A stretch of DNA of 64,000 nucleotides from Chlorocebus sabaeus (GCF_047675955.1 NC_132914.1:42495521-42559520), one strand, 5' to 3'. Counted from the first letter of the stretch, positions 1 to 12,865 are shown. Made by a program: numbers and translations. The notes: generated by a model not told the origin, from the letters alone.

Positions 1-1800
1 TTTAGTCTTTCTCCATTAAATGTGATGCTAAATATTTTTTCACAGATGCTCTTTATTAGAAGTTTTCTATTTCCATTTTGCTGAAAGTTTTCTTCTTTAA
101 ATGAGGATATTTGTTTTCATCAAATACTTTTTATGCGTCTATGCGGAGGATCTTTTTTAAGTTTTTACTGTAGTGAATTACATTAATTGATTTTATTTTC
201 AGATATTAAACCATACTTACATTCTTGGGATAAACCCTGCTTGGTCATGATGTATCTTTGTATATTGTTGCATTTAATTTGCTACAAACTTTTAGAATTT
301 GTGCATCTTTGTTCATGAGGAATATTAGTCTGTTGTTTTCCTTTCTTATAATGTCTTTATTAGTCCTGGCAACAGTATAATACTGACCTCATAAAATGAT
401 GTGGCAAAAATTCCCTCTTCTTCAATTTTCTAGAAGAGTTTGCATGGAATCTTATTAGTTCTTTAAATAATTAGTAGAGTTCACCAATGAAACTATCTGG
501 ACTTCAAAAATTTTCTTTGTGGGAAAGTTTTTAGATACACATTCGATTGCTTTGATTGATACAGAACTTTTTAGGTTATTTGTTTCTTCTCGTGTAAGGT
601 TGAGTATTTTTTTTTTTATGGAGTCTCACTCTGTCACCCAACCTGGAATACAGTGGTGTGGTCTTGACTCACTGCAACCTCTGCCTTTCAGGTTCAAGTG
701 ATTCTCCTGCCTCAGTCTCCCAAGCATCTGAGACTACAGGCACATGCCACCATGCCCAGCTAATTTCTGTATTTTTAGTAGAGGCAGGGTTTCGCCACCT
801 TGGCCAGGTTGGTCTCGAACTCCTGACCTCAGATGATCCACCCTCGTCGGCCTCCCAAAGTGCTGGGATTACAGGCGTGAGCCATCACGCCCAGCTGGTT
901 GGGTATTTTTTGTCATTAAAGAAATTTCTCCATTTTACTTAAGTTTTTAAATCATTAAGATAATGTTTATATTTCCTTATTTTTCTTTTAATATCTGTGG
1001 AATATGCAGCAATGTCACCTCTCTCATAGTTAATATTTGCCATTTGTGTCTTCCCTCTTTGGTTTTCATTAGTCTGACTAGAAATATATGAATTTTATTG
1101 ACCTTTTTAATGAACCACCTTTTCGCTTTTAATTTTTTCTATTTTTCCCATTTTCTATTTAATTTTAAAATGTCTGTTCTAGTCTTATTTATTCTTTTTT
1201 TTGTTTGTGCTTACTTTGCTTATCTTTTTCTAATTTTTTTAGATAGAAGCTGAGTTCGTTGACTTGAGACCTTTCTTTCCTAATACAGACATTTAGTGCA
1301 ATAAATTCCCTTCAAGTACTGATTTTGCAGCACCTCACAAATCTAGATATGCTATGCTTTCATTTTATTCCATTTAAAATACTTTGTAATTTTTCTTTAA
1401 CTTCTTCTTTGACTAGTGGGTTATGTAGGCATGTGTCATATATTTCCAAGTATTTGTAGATTTTCAGAGATCTTTTTGTATTGGTTTCTAATTTAATTCT
1501 ATGGTGTTCAGAAAACATAGTTTATGGGACTTGAATCTTTTTAAACTTTTGAGAATTGTTTTATAGTCAGAATATAATATAGTTTTGTTAATGTTCTATA
1601 TGTACTTGAAAAGAATGTGTTGTTACTGGAAAGAGTGTTCTAGTAATGTTAAATAAGTTAAGCTGGTTGATATTATTGTTCAACAATCTACCTGCTAAAA
1701 GTTTTGAAGAGTAACTATCCAACTCTTCAAGTTTTCTGAAATTGCTGTAATACGGCAGTAAGGAGGATATGCTTATCCATTGCCCACATTTCAATTTGAT
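1..1800 (-). mobile_element. Old L1M LINE fragment, split by an Alu
   Basis: Read on the minus strand this is diverged L1 ORF2 text; on the plus strand it shows the familiar phrases about tagaagagtttgcatgg and cataaaatga. L1 text continues on the far side of the Alu (from about 911), where the order of ORF2 segments is kept. Many stops and indels mark it as old. The left end runs off the window, and the right end near 1800 is approximate. Confidence 0.8.
607..895 (-). mobile_element. Alu element
   Basis: The element shows a poly-T run at 607-617, both Alu arms, the A-rich linker in antisense and an end at cccagc. The flanking duplication ggttgagtatttt (598-610) recurs with one change as ggttgggtatttt at 897-909. 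It interrupts the L1M relic. The two short open frames over it are Alu antisense text and not genes. Confidence 0.95.
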
Positions 1801-2117
1801 GTGGTCTAGTCCTATTTCAGAAATTAGAATAAACTATTTCTAAATTACAACAATTTTAGGGTTGTAAGAAACAGACATAAAGTCAGGATATATCAGCTAA
1901 TGGTCATCATTTTAAGGAAATATGGGAAATTTCTAAACAACTGGAATCAGCAACAAGCCAGGGCTTATAGTAACAGGGTTCCTGGCTGTTCAGTGTGAAA
2001 CAGTGTATCTTGTTCTCAAAAGGTAGCATTTATAAGTGGATAGCAACCCTAGCTTTCTGCCAACGTAACAACTCTGTTCTTCTGCTCTCCCTATCTGTTC
2101 TCTGTTCTTTAAACTAT
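1801..2117. other. Unassigned intergenic stretch
   Basis: I recognise no gene, RNA or repeat family here. It is A+T-rich sequence between an L1M relic and an Alu-derived segment. Confidence 0.5.
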
Positions 2118-2440
2118 TTTTTAAGAGAGGCAGGGTCTTTCTCTGTTGCCCGGTCTGGAGTGCAGTGGTGACATCATGGCCCATTGCAGGTTGAAATCCT
2201 GGCTCAACTTCAGCCTCCTAAGTGACTGGGACTACAGGTGTGAGCCACTGTGCCTGGTCTTTAATTTATTTAATAATGAGTAAACCATTTTTAATTTCTC
2301 ATAGAGATGGGGTTGGGGCAGAGGTGTGTTCTAGCTATTTTGCCCAGGCTACTCTTGAACTCCTGGTCTCAAGCAATCCTCCCACCTCAGCCTCCCAACA
2401 TGCTGGCATTACAGGCATGAGCTACTCACTGCACCTGGCC
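2118..2440 (-). mobile_element. Old Alu, partly duplicated with its flank
   Basis: An antisense Alu arm (2118-2260) is followed by a flank, then a second antisense Alu arm (about 2291-2440) resuming mid-arm. The sequence ttaataatgagtaaacc just after the first arm (2271-2287) reappears just after the second (about 2451-2467). Either one Alu was interrupted, or a flank-plus-Alu tandem duplication was trimmed. The divergence suggests an AluJ-age copy. Confidence 0.75.
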
Positions 2441-2511
2441 TTTAAATTCTTTAATAATGAGTAAACCGTTCCTTATTTTCTATCTTTGTGACTCATTGTT
2501 TCTGCTTATGC

Positions 2512-3475
2512 ATGTCTTCTTTATTGTTATTATTAGTATTATTATACTTTAAGTTCTGAAACATATGTGCAGAACGAGCAGGTTTGTTGCATAGGTATAC
2601 ACATGCCATGGTGGTTTGCTGCAACCATCAACCTGTCTTCTACATTAGGTATTTCTCCTAATGCTATCTTCCCACTAGCCCCCCACTCCCTGACAGGCCC
2701 CAGTGTGTGATGTTCCCCTCCCTGTGTCCATGTGTTCTCGTTGGTCAACTCTCACTTATGAATGAGAACATATGGTGTGTGGTTTTCTGTTCCTGTGTTA
2801 GTTTGCTGAGAATGATGGTTTCCAGCTTCATCCATGTCCCTGCAAAGACATGAACTCATCCTTTTTTATAGCTGCATAGTGTTCCATGGTGTGTATGTGC
2901 CACATTTTCTTTATCCAGTCTATCATTGATGGGCATTTGGGTTGGTTCCAAGTCTTTGCTATTGTGAATAGTGCTGCAATAAACATACGTGTGCATGTGT
3001 CTTTATAGTAGAATGCTTTATAATCCTTTGGGTATATATCCAGCAATGGGACTGCTGATTCAAATGGAATGTCTGATCCTAGATCCTTGAGGAATTGTCA
3101 CACTGTATTCCACAATGGTTGAACTAATTTATATTCCCACTAACAGTGTGAAAGTGTTCCTATTTCTCCATATTCTCTCCAGCATCTGTTGTTTTCTGAC
3201 TTTTTAATGATCGCCATTCTAACTGGCATGAGATGGTATCTCATTGTGGTTTTGATTTGCATTTCTCTAATGACCAGTGATGATGAGCTTTTCTTCATAT
3301 GTTTGTTGGCCACACCAATGTTTTCTTTTAAGAAGTATCTGATCATATCCTTTGCCCAATTTTGGTGGGGTTGTGGGAGAAAATTTTTGCAATCTATCCA
3401 TCTGACAAAGGGCTAATATTCAGAATCTACAAGGAACTTAAACAGATTTAAAAGAAAAAAAACAAATGTCTTCTA
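2512..3475 (-). mobile_element. L1 3' end with inverted 5' segment
   Basis: The part from 2525 to about 3370 is minus-strand L1: 3' UTR, then the C-terminal part of ORF2. From about 3372 to 3466 the L1 text runs on the plus strand and ends at the ORF2 position immediately upstream of where the minus part begins. That is the layout produced by twin priming. Short flanking repeats atgtcttct lie at 2513-2521 and 3467-3475. Frames over it are inactivated ORF2 remnants. Confidence 0.85.
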
Positions 3476-4039
3476 TTTTTCTACTTTCTTCTTTTTACTT
3501 TCTAATGGAATATCGCTTTACTTCTGGGCCACTGTATCATTTGTATTCCTCTCTGTCCCTCTCATTCAGACACTTGTAAAGGGGTTCTCTGACTGGCTTG
3601 TTTCTCACTAAACAAACCAGATCATTCCTCTTGCATAGATGTCTCATCCTTGGTCATGATATATGTCACTAGCTTTAAAAAATAATCTTATTTATTAGCC
3701 ATTAATTATCTCTTTTCATAGCTAAGTACTATTAAATGCCTACAATAAGTATGAAATTTCATCAACATATTAGCAGAAAGGGCTGACAAGCTTTCATAGT
3801 TTAATGTATTTTAAGTTTCTTTTAATCTATAAAAAAAGATAGATAATTGTCTCAAAACAAGGATTAAGAAGAGGTTATATACTGAAAACTTAAAATACAA
3901 ATTGAGGATATTGAACATTACCAACAAAAACCTGTCGAAATAATTCTTTAGTACAAATACCATTTAACCATGCCATTTTTACTTGCTTTTCAGAATAAAT
4001 TTCAAGATCATTTAGAGGAATACAAAATCATCCAATACA
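3476..4039. other. Unassigned intergenic stretch
   Basis: A+T-rich DNA with no gene or repeat family that I recognise. Confidence 0.5.
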
Positions 4040-5153
4040 GTAAAATTCACAATGTCAGGTAATTCAAACAAAGATTACCAGCAATACAGTAAAACCTGAA
4101 AACACGAACCATCATGAAAATAATCAGCCCCAACAGACTTTTTGTGTAGGAATTAACAAGCTGGCTCTAAAATTCACATGGAAATGCCAAGGACCTACAA
4201 TGGCCAAAATCACTCTCAAATAGAAGAAAAACTTGAAGGTCTAACAGTACCTGATTTCAATAATTATTATAAAGCTACAGTAATCAGCACGCTACTGGTA
4301 TAAATATAGACAAATTAGTGGAACAGAATAGGATAGTTTAGAAATATATTCACAAGTCTATGGACAACTAATTTTTATAAAGGTGCAAAAGCAATGTAAT
4401 GAGAAAAGAAAAATCTATTGTTTTCAACAAATAGTACTGAAGGAATGGGATATACATATTTTTAAAGTGAATTTGCCTCTATGACTCTCACCATGTTTAA
4501 GAATTCACCTAAAGTGAATCACCAACCTAAACTATAAAACTTTTAAAAAATAGGAGAAAATCTTTTTGACCTTGGATTAGGCTAAATATTATTAGATATG
4601 ATTCCAAAAGAATAATCTATATAATCTATAAAAGAACAGACTTCACAAAAATAAACAAACCTTCTGCTCCCCAAACGATACAGTTAAAAAAAATGAAAAG
4701 ACAACCACAGGCTAGAAGAAAATACTTATAAAGTGCATGTCTGATAAAGGAATTGTATTCAGAATATATTAAAAATGCACAAAAATTAAACAATAGAAAC
4801 TCCAATTTTTTAACATGGCAAAGATTTGAATGTATTTTTCACCAAAGAAGATATACGGATGAGAAATAAGCACAAGAAAAGATGCTCAGCATCATTAGTC
4901 ATGACAGAAATACAAATACCGCTAAACACCACTCTACACCTATTAAAATGTCTCAAATTAAAAATACTGACCATACCAAGTGTTGTCAAGAATGTGGAGC
5001 AACTGGAATCTCAGACACTATTGGGAGGAATGTAATACGTATTGTACAACTGCTTTGGAAAACAGTTCTAACAGTTTCTTAAAAAGTTAAGAATACTCTT
5101 ATGATCCAGCAATTCTGCTTCTAGGTATTTATCCAAGAAAAAATAAAAACGTA

Positions 5154-5716
5154 TATATTAGCCAGCGTTCTTCAGAGAAACAGAAATAATGGAATATATA
5201 TAGATATATGAGAGGGATTTCTTTTTGGAATTGGATCACAGGATTATGATGGTTGAGAAGACCATAATCTGCTATCTGTAAGCAGGAAAACCAGGAAAGC
5301 TGGTGGAGTAATTCATTCCAAGCCTGAAGGCCTGAGAACCAGAGAAACCCATGGTGTAACTCTTAGTCCAAGGTCAAAAAGCTGAGAATATAGTAGCCGG
5401 GATTGGAGACCACTGGTGTAATTCCTGGAGTCCAAAGGCCCAAGAACCTGTACCTTTAATATCCAAGGGGAGAAGATGGATGTCCCAACTCAAAGTGAGA
5501 GAAAATTCACCCTTTCTCTCTTTCTTCTACCCATATCCTCAACAGATTGGATGATGTCTGCCCACAACGGTGACATCATTTTATTTATTCAGTATACTGA
5601 TTCAAATACTAATCTCTTCCAGAAACACTATCACAGACATACCCAGAATAATGTTTTGTCAGCTATCTGGGCATCCCTTAACCCAGTCAAGTTGACACAT
5701 AAAATTAACTATCACA
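5154..5716 (-). mobile_element. MLT2-like ERVL solo LTR
   Basis: On the minus strand it begins TGTGATAGTTAATTTTATG and ends near GAACGCTGGCTAATA, matching the start and end style of MLT2-class ERVL LTRs. The pentamer GTATA occurs at both edges (5151-5155 and 5717-5721), as expected for an LTR duplication. L1 sequence resumes in register on the other side. The subfamily is not assigned. No internal retroviral sequence remains. Confidence 0.75.
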
Positions 5717-6009
5717 GTATATTTCTATATGAACACTTGTACATAATTATTGATAGCATTTTTATTTGTCATATCCAAAATCCAGTTGTCTATAAGTAGA
5801 CGAATAAATAAACTTAGCTGTAGAAATTCATTCAATGGAGTACTATTCAGCAATATATAGGAATATACTATTGATTTGCTACAACAGGAATGAATCTCAA
5901 AATGGTTATGCTCAACAAAAGAGTCCGGACTAAAGAGTACATACTGTTTGATTCCATTTGTATACAATTATTGGAAATGAAAATTAATGGAAATGTGAAT
6001 TAAAGGAAA

Positions 6010-7270
6010 GCAATTCAGCAGTAAGAAAACAAATAGTACAATTAAGAAATAGGCAAAGGGCCTGCATAGACATATCTCAAGAGAAGACATACAAATGGTC
6101 AACAGGTAAATAAAAAAATGCTCAAAATCATTAATCATCAGGAAAATGCAAATTAAAACTATGATAAGGTATCAACTCACACCTGTTAGAATGGCTGTTA
6201 TCAAAAGGACAAAAGATAGCAAGTGTTGGCAAGGAAGTAGAGAAAAGAGAACACTTGTACTCTGTTGATGAAAATATAAATTAGTACAGCCATTATGAAA
6301 AACATGGAGGATCCTCAAAAAGTTAAAAATAGAAATACCATATGATCCAGTAATTCCACTAAGAGTACTAAGTCAAAAGATATGAAATCAGAATACTGAA
6401 GAGATATCTGGATTCCCATGTTTAATGTAGCATTATTCAAAATAGCCAAGATATGAAGTTAATCTAGGTGCCCATCAATGGATGAATAGATAAAGAGAAT
6501 ATGGCATATATACATACTGGAATACTATTCGTCCTGTCATTTGCAACAGCATGAATGATAAGCCAGGCCCAGAAAGACATGTACTGCATGATTTCATTTA
6601 TATGTGGAATCTAAAAAAGTTGAATCGTGGAAGTAGAGAATAGAATGGTGGTTACTAGCTAGGCACGGTGGCTCATGCCTGTAATCCCAGCACTTTGGGA
6701 GGCCAAGGTGGTGGATCATGAGTTCAAGAGATTGAGACCATCCTGGCCAACATGGTGAAATCCCATCTCTACTAAAAATACAAAAGTTAGCCGGGTGTGG
6801 TGGCAGGCACCTGTAGTCCCAGCTACTCAGGAGGTTGAGGCAGGAGAATCACTTGAACCCGGGAGACAGAGGTTGCAGTGAGCCGAGACTGCACCACTGC
6901 ACTCCAGCCTGGCGACAGACAGAGACTCCGTCTCAAAAAAAAAAAAAAAAAGAATGGTGGTTACCAGAGGTTGGGGTGTGGGGGGATTAGGGAGGTGTTA
7001 GTCAAAGGATACAAAATTTTATGACACAGGAGGAACAAATTCAAGAGATCTATTGTACATCATTGTTACTATTATTAATAATATTATGTACTTGAAAATT
7101 ACTGAGAGATTTTAAGTATCCTCACCACTAACAATTCTATCTGTGATCAATTAACTTGTTAATTAACTTGATTTAGCCATCCTACAGTGTGTGCATATAT
7201 CAAAACATGTTGTACACCAAAAATATATAGAATATGTGAATTTAAAATTTTAAAATAAAGAAAATTAGTA
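6010..7270 (+). mobile_element. L1MA-type LINE 3' portion
   Basis: Plus-strand ORF2 end and 3' UTR, with the characteristic 3' text around gttgtacaccaaaaatata. It is flanked by an imperfect duplication of roughly 23 bases whose shared core is attaaagga (5990-6012 and 7271-7293). This shows it inserted into the older L1M. It is itself split by an Alu. Confidence 0.8.
6657..6950 (+). mobile_element. Alu element (AluS-like)
   Basis: A complete dimer with a terminal A-tail. The target-site duplication agaatggtggttac occurs at 6642-6655 and 6951-6964. It is the youngest layer of the nest between 4.0 and 7.5 kb. Confidence 0.95.
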
Positions 7271-7505
7271 GAAATACAAATTAAAGGAGAGCAGAACAGT
7301 GGTTGTTTAGGGCCCAAGGGATAAAGTGGAAAGATGGGAAGCAGGGGTTACAAAGGGATATGAGGGAACTTTTGAGAATGATACCTATTTTCATTACATT
7401 AACTGTGGTTATGTTTCATAGGTGTATAAATACATTAAAACATATATATTTTCAATATGTGTAGTTCATTATATGTCAGTTATCTCCAATAAAGCTGTTA
7501 AAACG

Positions 7506-8014
7506 TAAAAACAATTAATTGTAGGCAATAAATAGACTTGGTTCCTGGATTATCTGTCTGGAAGTAGATATGAAATACCAGGCCTATTACATAATGCTGC
7601 TGCAGGGGACTCTAAAGGTAACCCAAACTCTGAGGCTTCTGCAGAACCATTATAAGACCTGATTACATTAGGTGATTAGTCCTAATAATTGAAATGTGAA
7701 ATAAATATCATGGAAAGGCAGTTCTCAGAGAAAGGTTCCTAATAGGTCTATTGGATTTAGGCTGGGAGTGGAAAGTAATTTTAAAGTATTTTAAGCATAT
7801 GACAGGAATGTGTAAGTTCTATTTTCAAAACTGAACACATCAGTTGAGTGTTTCTGATGGGGAAAATGATATCTAAAAGAAAACAGAATCAGATTATGAA
7901 TCTTGAGTACCTAGTCTAGGAGTTTTGTTATATTCTGCACAATTTTTGTTTATCTTGGAATCAATGGAAAGCTACCAAAAGTTTTAAAGTACAGAGTGAC
8001 AAAATGAAACTGTG
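7506..8014. other. Unassigned intergenic stretch
   Basis: No gene, RNA or repeat family recognised. Confidence 0.5.
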
Positions 8015-8240
8015 AATTCTGGAGTCAAACAATCTTGGTTTGAATTCAAGCTCTGCAATTTTATAGCTTTGGGATTTAGAAGAATTTTCTTAGCATGTCT
8101 AAACCTTGGGTGTCTCATTTATAAAACTGTTATAGTAACATCAACTTTTCAGTGTTGATGTGTGGATTAGAAAATGTATGTGAGCCTCTAGCACAGTGCC
8201 TGGTGCCAACTAAGGCTCAACATGTAGTAGTATCATGAGT
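8015..8240 (+). mobile_element. MIR SINE
   Basis: The order of MIR blocks is kept: tRNA-like head with gagtc and tttgaattc, a central core, then the tail with gcacagtgcctgg. It is strongly diverged, as expected for this ancient SINE. Confidence 0.85.
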
Positions 8241-9264
8241 ATTTTAAGCAGAATAATATGGCACTGGTGTATAGCACGGTTTGGGGATGGAATAAATGAG
8301 AGATAAACAAATTGAGATGCACATAATTAGTACTAAGAAAATATTGTCAATTGCTTCGCTACTAATAATGAATAGAATAAACTGCTGGTTTTTTCCAGGA
8401 AGATGAAAGGCCATTTCACTGGTTACCTGCTATTCCCAGTTATAAAGCCATGGTCTCTGGCTTCATGGAAACATTCTTGAACCTCTCTGTGGAACCATTT
8501 AGTTCTACTAAGACCCTAGGATATGTGTTCAATTCCTCTGTGCTATAGCAACAGTTCTTTAAGTACTTTTCTTAGCACACAAGTATAACAGACATGCAGT
8601 CAAATAAGGAGATGAAAATTGACAGATAGGTTTTATTAATGCTCACCCTGCTGTGCATGTCAGAAGGCAATAATTTTAGGCAAACATGACTCAACTCCCA
8701 ATGCCATCTGTTGCTTCATCTCAGAGTCTCATCAATTTATCAATCCAGTGTCCCAGCCTTATCCCCTACCAGGCTTCATGCCTGTTACTGTAATATTCTT
8801 GACTTTAATTCCATGATTTCTGAAATTTCCACAGGGTTTCTGATTCATTAGATGTTATATGCTTCACTGCCTTGAATGAAAATGTGTTCTGTGATTCAGA
8901 ACTTGAACACTCTAAACTGCTTCTCATAAACCTAATATTTACTATCTCCATCAGGTTTCTAACATACTTGAATTGCTGGATTTCCCTTGGAAAACTGTAT
9001 TAAAGTGCCCTCAACAACCCAAATGCCAGTATGCTATTTAAAAGCAAAATTCTACTACCATGTTCTGCATCACTTGGGAATTTTGCAATGTGGCTAAAAT
9101 ATGAAATAGATAATTAATGTACCTATCCAAGCTATACAAGTCTTATGTATTTTGCATTTTTCTATGTATTTATAATTGAGTTCAAAAAGTTTGCGACTTG
9201 ATAGGATGTTGTGATGAAAGTATAGTGAACAATAGAAGAGAAATTAATGTCATAGCCATTCTAT
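8241..9264. other. Unassigned intergenic stretch
   Basis: A kilobase with no recognisable gene or repeat. Confidence 0.45.
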
Positions 9265-9700
9265 TAGAACTCTTTCAATTGCTAGCGATACAACCCCATC
9301 TCAAATCAGCTTGAGCAAAATAGACTTTATTAGCTTAAATAAATAAAACATTCATAGGTTTCTAGCTCAGGACATAGCAGCATCCAGGTGTTGATATATA
9401 GCTCTCACTCTCCCTTTCTTGGACAACTAGCTTTTCTAGGCATAATGAATAGCTGCACCCTTCAATATCCCTCCCCATCATGCTATCTTAGCAACTCCAC
9501 AGAAAGAAAGCAATGAGACGCTTTCTGAACTAAGCACTAAGACCAGGGGACTAGGGTGCTCTAATTAGTTAGACCTAAGGCATGCAGCCTCTTCTGCATC
9601 TAGGAAATGGAGTCATCCATGCTCAAATCATATAGAACGGGTTCTTCTTGGGAGTGGATGGGATTTGTCAATAGGTACGATAAGGGATACTAGGCAGACT
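9265..9700 (+). repeat. Possible ancient interspersed repeat, family not named
   Basis: Blocks such as cttgagcaaaatagac and the following catccaggt text resemble a dispersed mammalian repeat I have seen but cannot name with confidence. No target-site duplication was found. Confidence 0.3.
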
Positions 9701-10094
9701 AAATCACTGATCTTTTCCATAGATTTTCAAGAAGATGACAATGTTCTCAAAGATAAATCTACAAGATACTACCAAACGAATTGTGAAATTAAATATACTC
9801 AAGTTAACATGTAGAGGACAATCTGTGTTTGTGCCATTGAAAATCAGGTAACTCTTGAAGAGAATTCCCAATAAAAACATATGGAAGAAATCAGGCTGCA
9901 ATAGCTTTTGCACCCCTCATTGCTGTCCATATTATACAAATATCACCAAATTAAGCTTCCTAAAACTCTGCTCAAAAATTTTTGATAGCTACTCAATACC
10001 AACATAATAAACGATGATCATCTTAGTCTGAAAGTAGACAGAATTTTATTCAAATTTAGTCAATAACACAGACACCTTTTGGCCTTGAAAAACT

Positions 10095-10570
10095 ATCTAG
10101 TCTCTTTAAACTTAAGGTTACCCATTAGTAAAATTATAATAACTACTTTAGTAGCTATTAGAGAACGAAATGAGTTTATCTCAGTATCTGGCACATAGTA
10201 GATGCTCAACAAGTAGAGGGTAAGTATGCTCTTAGCACTGCTTGTATATTTCCTCAGCAGGAATAAACTTCTTCCCATTATACCCTCATTAAATTCTCCC
10301 AACATTTTCTTCACTTAGTGTGATCTTGGTAAAGGTAGAGATTATGTCTTTTTTCCCCCACAGATAAATCTCTAGAGCCTATAACTGTGCCCATAGCATA
10401 ATAAGAGCTCAATAACTATTTGTAGAATAAATTAATGGTCTGCCTTGTCTCCTACCCCAAATTATTGACTTATTGAGGACATGATACTAGCTCAATTCAT
10501 GTTTATATTACCCCAAATTCCTGGTTCAGCAACTGAAACAAATCAATTTTTATTGACTGAATAGATAAAA
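10095..10570 (+). mobile_element. MIR fragment and two L2 3' ends
   Basis: At 10095-10225 a MIR tail is seen (tctggcacatagtagatgctcaa). At about 10320-10435 and 10440-10570 two L2-type 3' ends follow (agctcaataactatttg, then a second tttttattgactgaa block). They are short and diverged. Confidence 0.65.
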
Positions 10571-11765
10571 CCTGAGCCATTGGCTCAGTACTACATTTTC
10601 ACTTCTCAAACACAAATATAGTCATTGATGAACATTTTAAACTGCAACCGTAATCATGATTTCTAGGATTTTAAGCTCATATTCAGAGGGGAAAAATGGT
10701 ACAAACAATACACCTTCATGCTCAATCAAAAACATATGCAAACCAAAGTTAAAAGCATAAGGAGTGGCACTTATGCTGTTCAATGGCATAAAAATATAAC
10801 GATTGCTCAATGACATGGAGTGTGTTCTTTTTAAACCAGTTTACTTTTCAATCTCAGAACAATAAATAGTAAATAGTATGTATTTAATAAAACATTTCTG
10901 AAGTCAGAGCACATTACTGAGTAATCAATAAAATGTGCTTTTTAATGTATAGGCAGGGCTGATATCACCAGCTTTTTAATGAATGCCCAGACCGCAGCAG
11001 AAAGTTTAATGGATTCCAAATTAGTGAGATTTTTATGAAAGTTATTAGCACACTTGTTCAACTAAGAACTTTACACCATTTCCTGGTATTTTCAACTGCT
11101 TTAATGAGGCAACAGTTACAACTTTGCCTAAATTTTATTGGCAATATAATAGAAAAAAGTTCCACTTAGCCATCACTTAAGTCATTCTCCAAGTATTTGC
11201 ATATGGGATAAGCATGACATAAAACAAGGAAGGGGTTGCTTGTTTTCACCAAATCCTGATGGGACTGCATACATGAACATGATTTGAACCCACATTAGTG
11301 AATTTCCTAATGGAAAAACATGACCTCTTACCTTTAAAACTTAAATGACCCTTTTGGGACTTTCTAAAAAGAAGGTTCACCCGACATTGCTAACATCAAA
11401 TGACCTATTCAAAATAACTTCTTAATGTATTAGTATATGAATCAAAAACATCTGTATCATGTTTGACTTAAAATATCCATTTATTTGAAAATAAAAGGGA
11501 AAAAATTTATAAAAATGTGTGCTTTATTTCAAAGAATCTAAACCATTAAACATATTTTTGATACCCTTCTAACATTTAATTCAGTTGATTGAAATAAGGC
11601 TTGTAGACATCTGTCTTTCTTCCTGAAATGAAACTAGTTTGAGCCCTTCAGGAGGGGTGTTTTGACCTGGGATCAATGCATTCAGATAGGCCTAGGGAAG
11701 TCCCTCAAATCCATGAAATTATGTTCAGAATTTTGTGTGTCATGCTGACATGCTGGTATCTACAA
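10571..11765. other. Unassigned intergenic stretch
   Basis: About 1.2 kb of A+T-rich DNA with no gene and no repeat family that I recognise. The lack of repeats may mean constraint or simply age. Confidence 0.45.
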
Positions 11766-11952
11766 GAGTGTTTCTTAACCTTGACATTACTGAAATTTGG
11801 AACCAGATGGTTCTTTGTTGTAGAGGCTGTCCTGTGCACTGTAGGATGTTTAGCAGCATCCCTGGGCTCTACCCACTAGATGCCAGTAGCATTTCCAATC
11901 ATGACTATCAAAAACGTTTTCAGACATTACAAATGCTTTGGGAGAACCACTG
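11766..11952 (-). mobile_element. MER20 (non-autonomous hAT-Charlie)
   Basis: Antisense MER20 text runs from the degenerate terminal repeat gtgtttcttaacc to gagaaccactg, with the core block gtaggatgtttagcagcatc between. The length of about 190 bases fits the family. The overlapping small frames are not genes. Confidence 0.85.
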
Positions 11953-12108
11953 ATCTAGAGAGAGGGTCCATAGCTTTTAACAGATTCTCAAAGAGGTTAA
12001 GAGTGACTGTGTTAGTGTGTGGACAAAAAGACTTAGTCACCTACCCATTGGAACCCATAGATAAGTGTGCTGGTCTGATCTTTGAGGTTTCCCCAGATTT
12101 CTTTCCTT

Positions 12109-12853
12109 CTTCTTCTTTTTTTTTTTTTAATGTTACATAGGTATACATGTGTCATGGTGGTTTGCCGCGCCTATTGACCCATCCTCTAACTTCCCTCCCC
12201 TCATCCCCCACCCCCCAACAGGCCCTTGTGTGTGCTCTTCCCCTTGTTGTGTCCATGTGCTCTTATTGCTCAACTCCCACTTATGAGTGAGAACATGCAG
12301 TATTTAGTTTTCTGTTCCTATGTTAGTTTGCTAAGGATGATGGCTTCCAGCTTCATCCATGTCCCCACAAAGGACATGATCTCATTCCTTTTAATGACTG
12401 CATAGTATTCCATGGTGTATATGTGCCACATTTTCTTTATCCAGTCTATCATTGATGGGCATTCGAGTTGGTTCCATGTCTTTGCTATTGTAAATAGTGC
12501 TGCAATAAACATACGTGTGCATGTGTCTTTATAGTAGAACGATTTATATTCTTTTGGGTATATACCCAGTAATGGGATTGCTGGGTCAAATGGTATTTCT
12601 GGTTTTAGATCCTTGAGGAATCACCCTACTGTGTTCCACAATGCTTGAACTAATTTACATTCCCACCTACAGTGTAAAAGTGTTCCTCTTTCTCCATAGC
12701 CTTGCCAGCATCTATTGTTTCCTGACTTTTTAATAATCACCATTCTGACTGATGTGATATCGTATCTCATTGTAGTTTTTATTTGCATTTCTCTGATGGT
12801 CAGTGATGTTGAACTTTCTTTCATGTTTGTTGGCTGCATAAATGTCTTCTTTT
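12109..12853 (-). mobile_element. Older L1, 3' part (interrupted copy)
   Basis: A poly-T near 12109-12129 is followed by L1 3' UTR and the ORF2 C-terminal region on the minus strand. It stops at the ORF2 position cataaatgtcttctttt. The same L1 continues from the identical point at 19874 onward. It is therefore the left half of an older L1 split by the full-length L1. Confidence 0.9.
12837..12853. repeat. Target-site duplication, left copy
   Basis: The 17-base sequence cataaatgtcttctttt is found here beside the poly-T and again at 19874-19890 beside the L1 5' end. The nick implied after tttt and before ga fits the L1 endonuclease preference. It brackets the L1 and its downstream passenger as one insertion. 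Confidence 0.9.
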
Positions 12854-12865
12854 TTTTTTTTTTTT

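Larger units (their letters stand above)
4040..7505 (+). mobile_element. Old L1M LINE, host of a four-level nest
   Basis: Plus-strand L1 text begins with an L1M-like 5' region (about 4040-4125), jumps to the ORF2 C-terminal half (4126-5153), resumes after an LTR (5722-6009) and ends with L1M 3' UTR text (7271-7505). It is heavily mutated. It is the oldest layer, because an ERVL-type LTR and an L1MA both interrupt it and the latter carries an Alu. Confidence 0.8.

Noticed and set aside
519..942. Two overlapping plus-strand open frames
   Set aside because: They are Alu antisense text plus L1M flank. Alu sequence regularly yields such frames.
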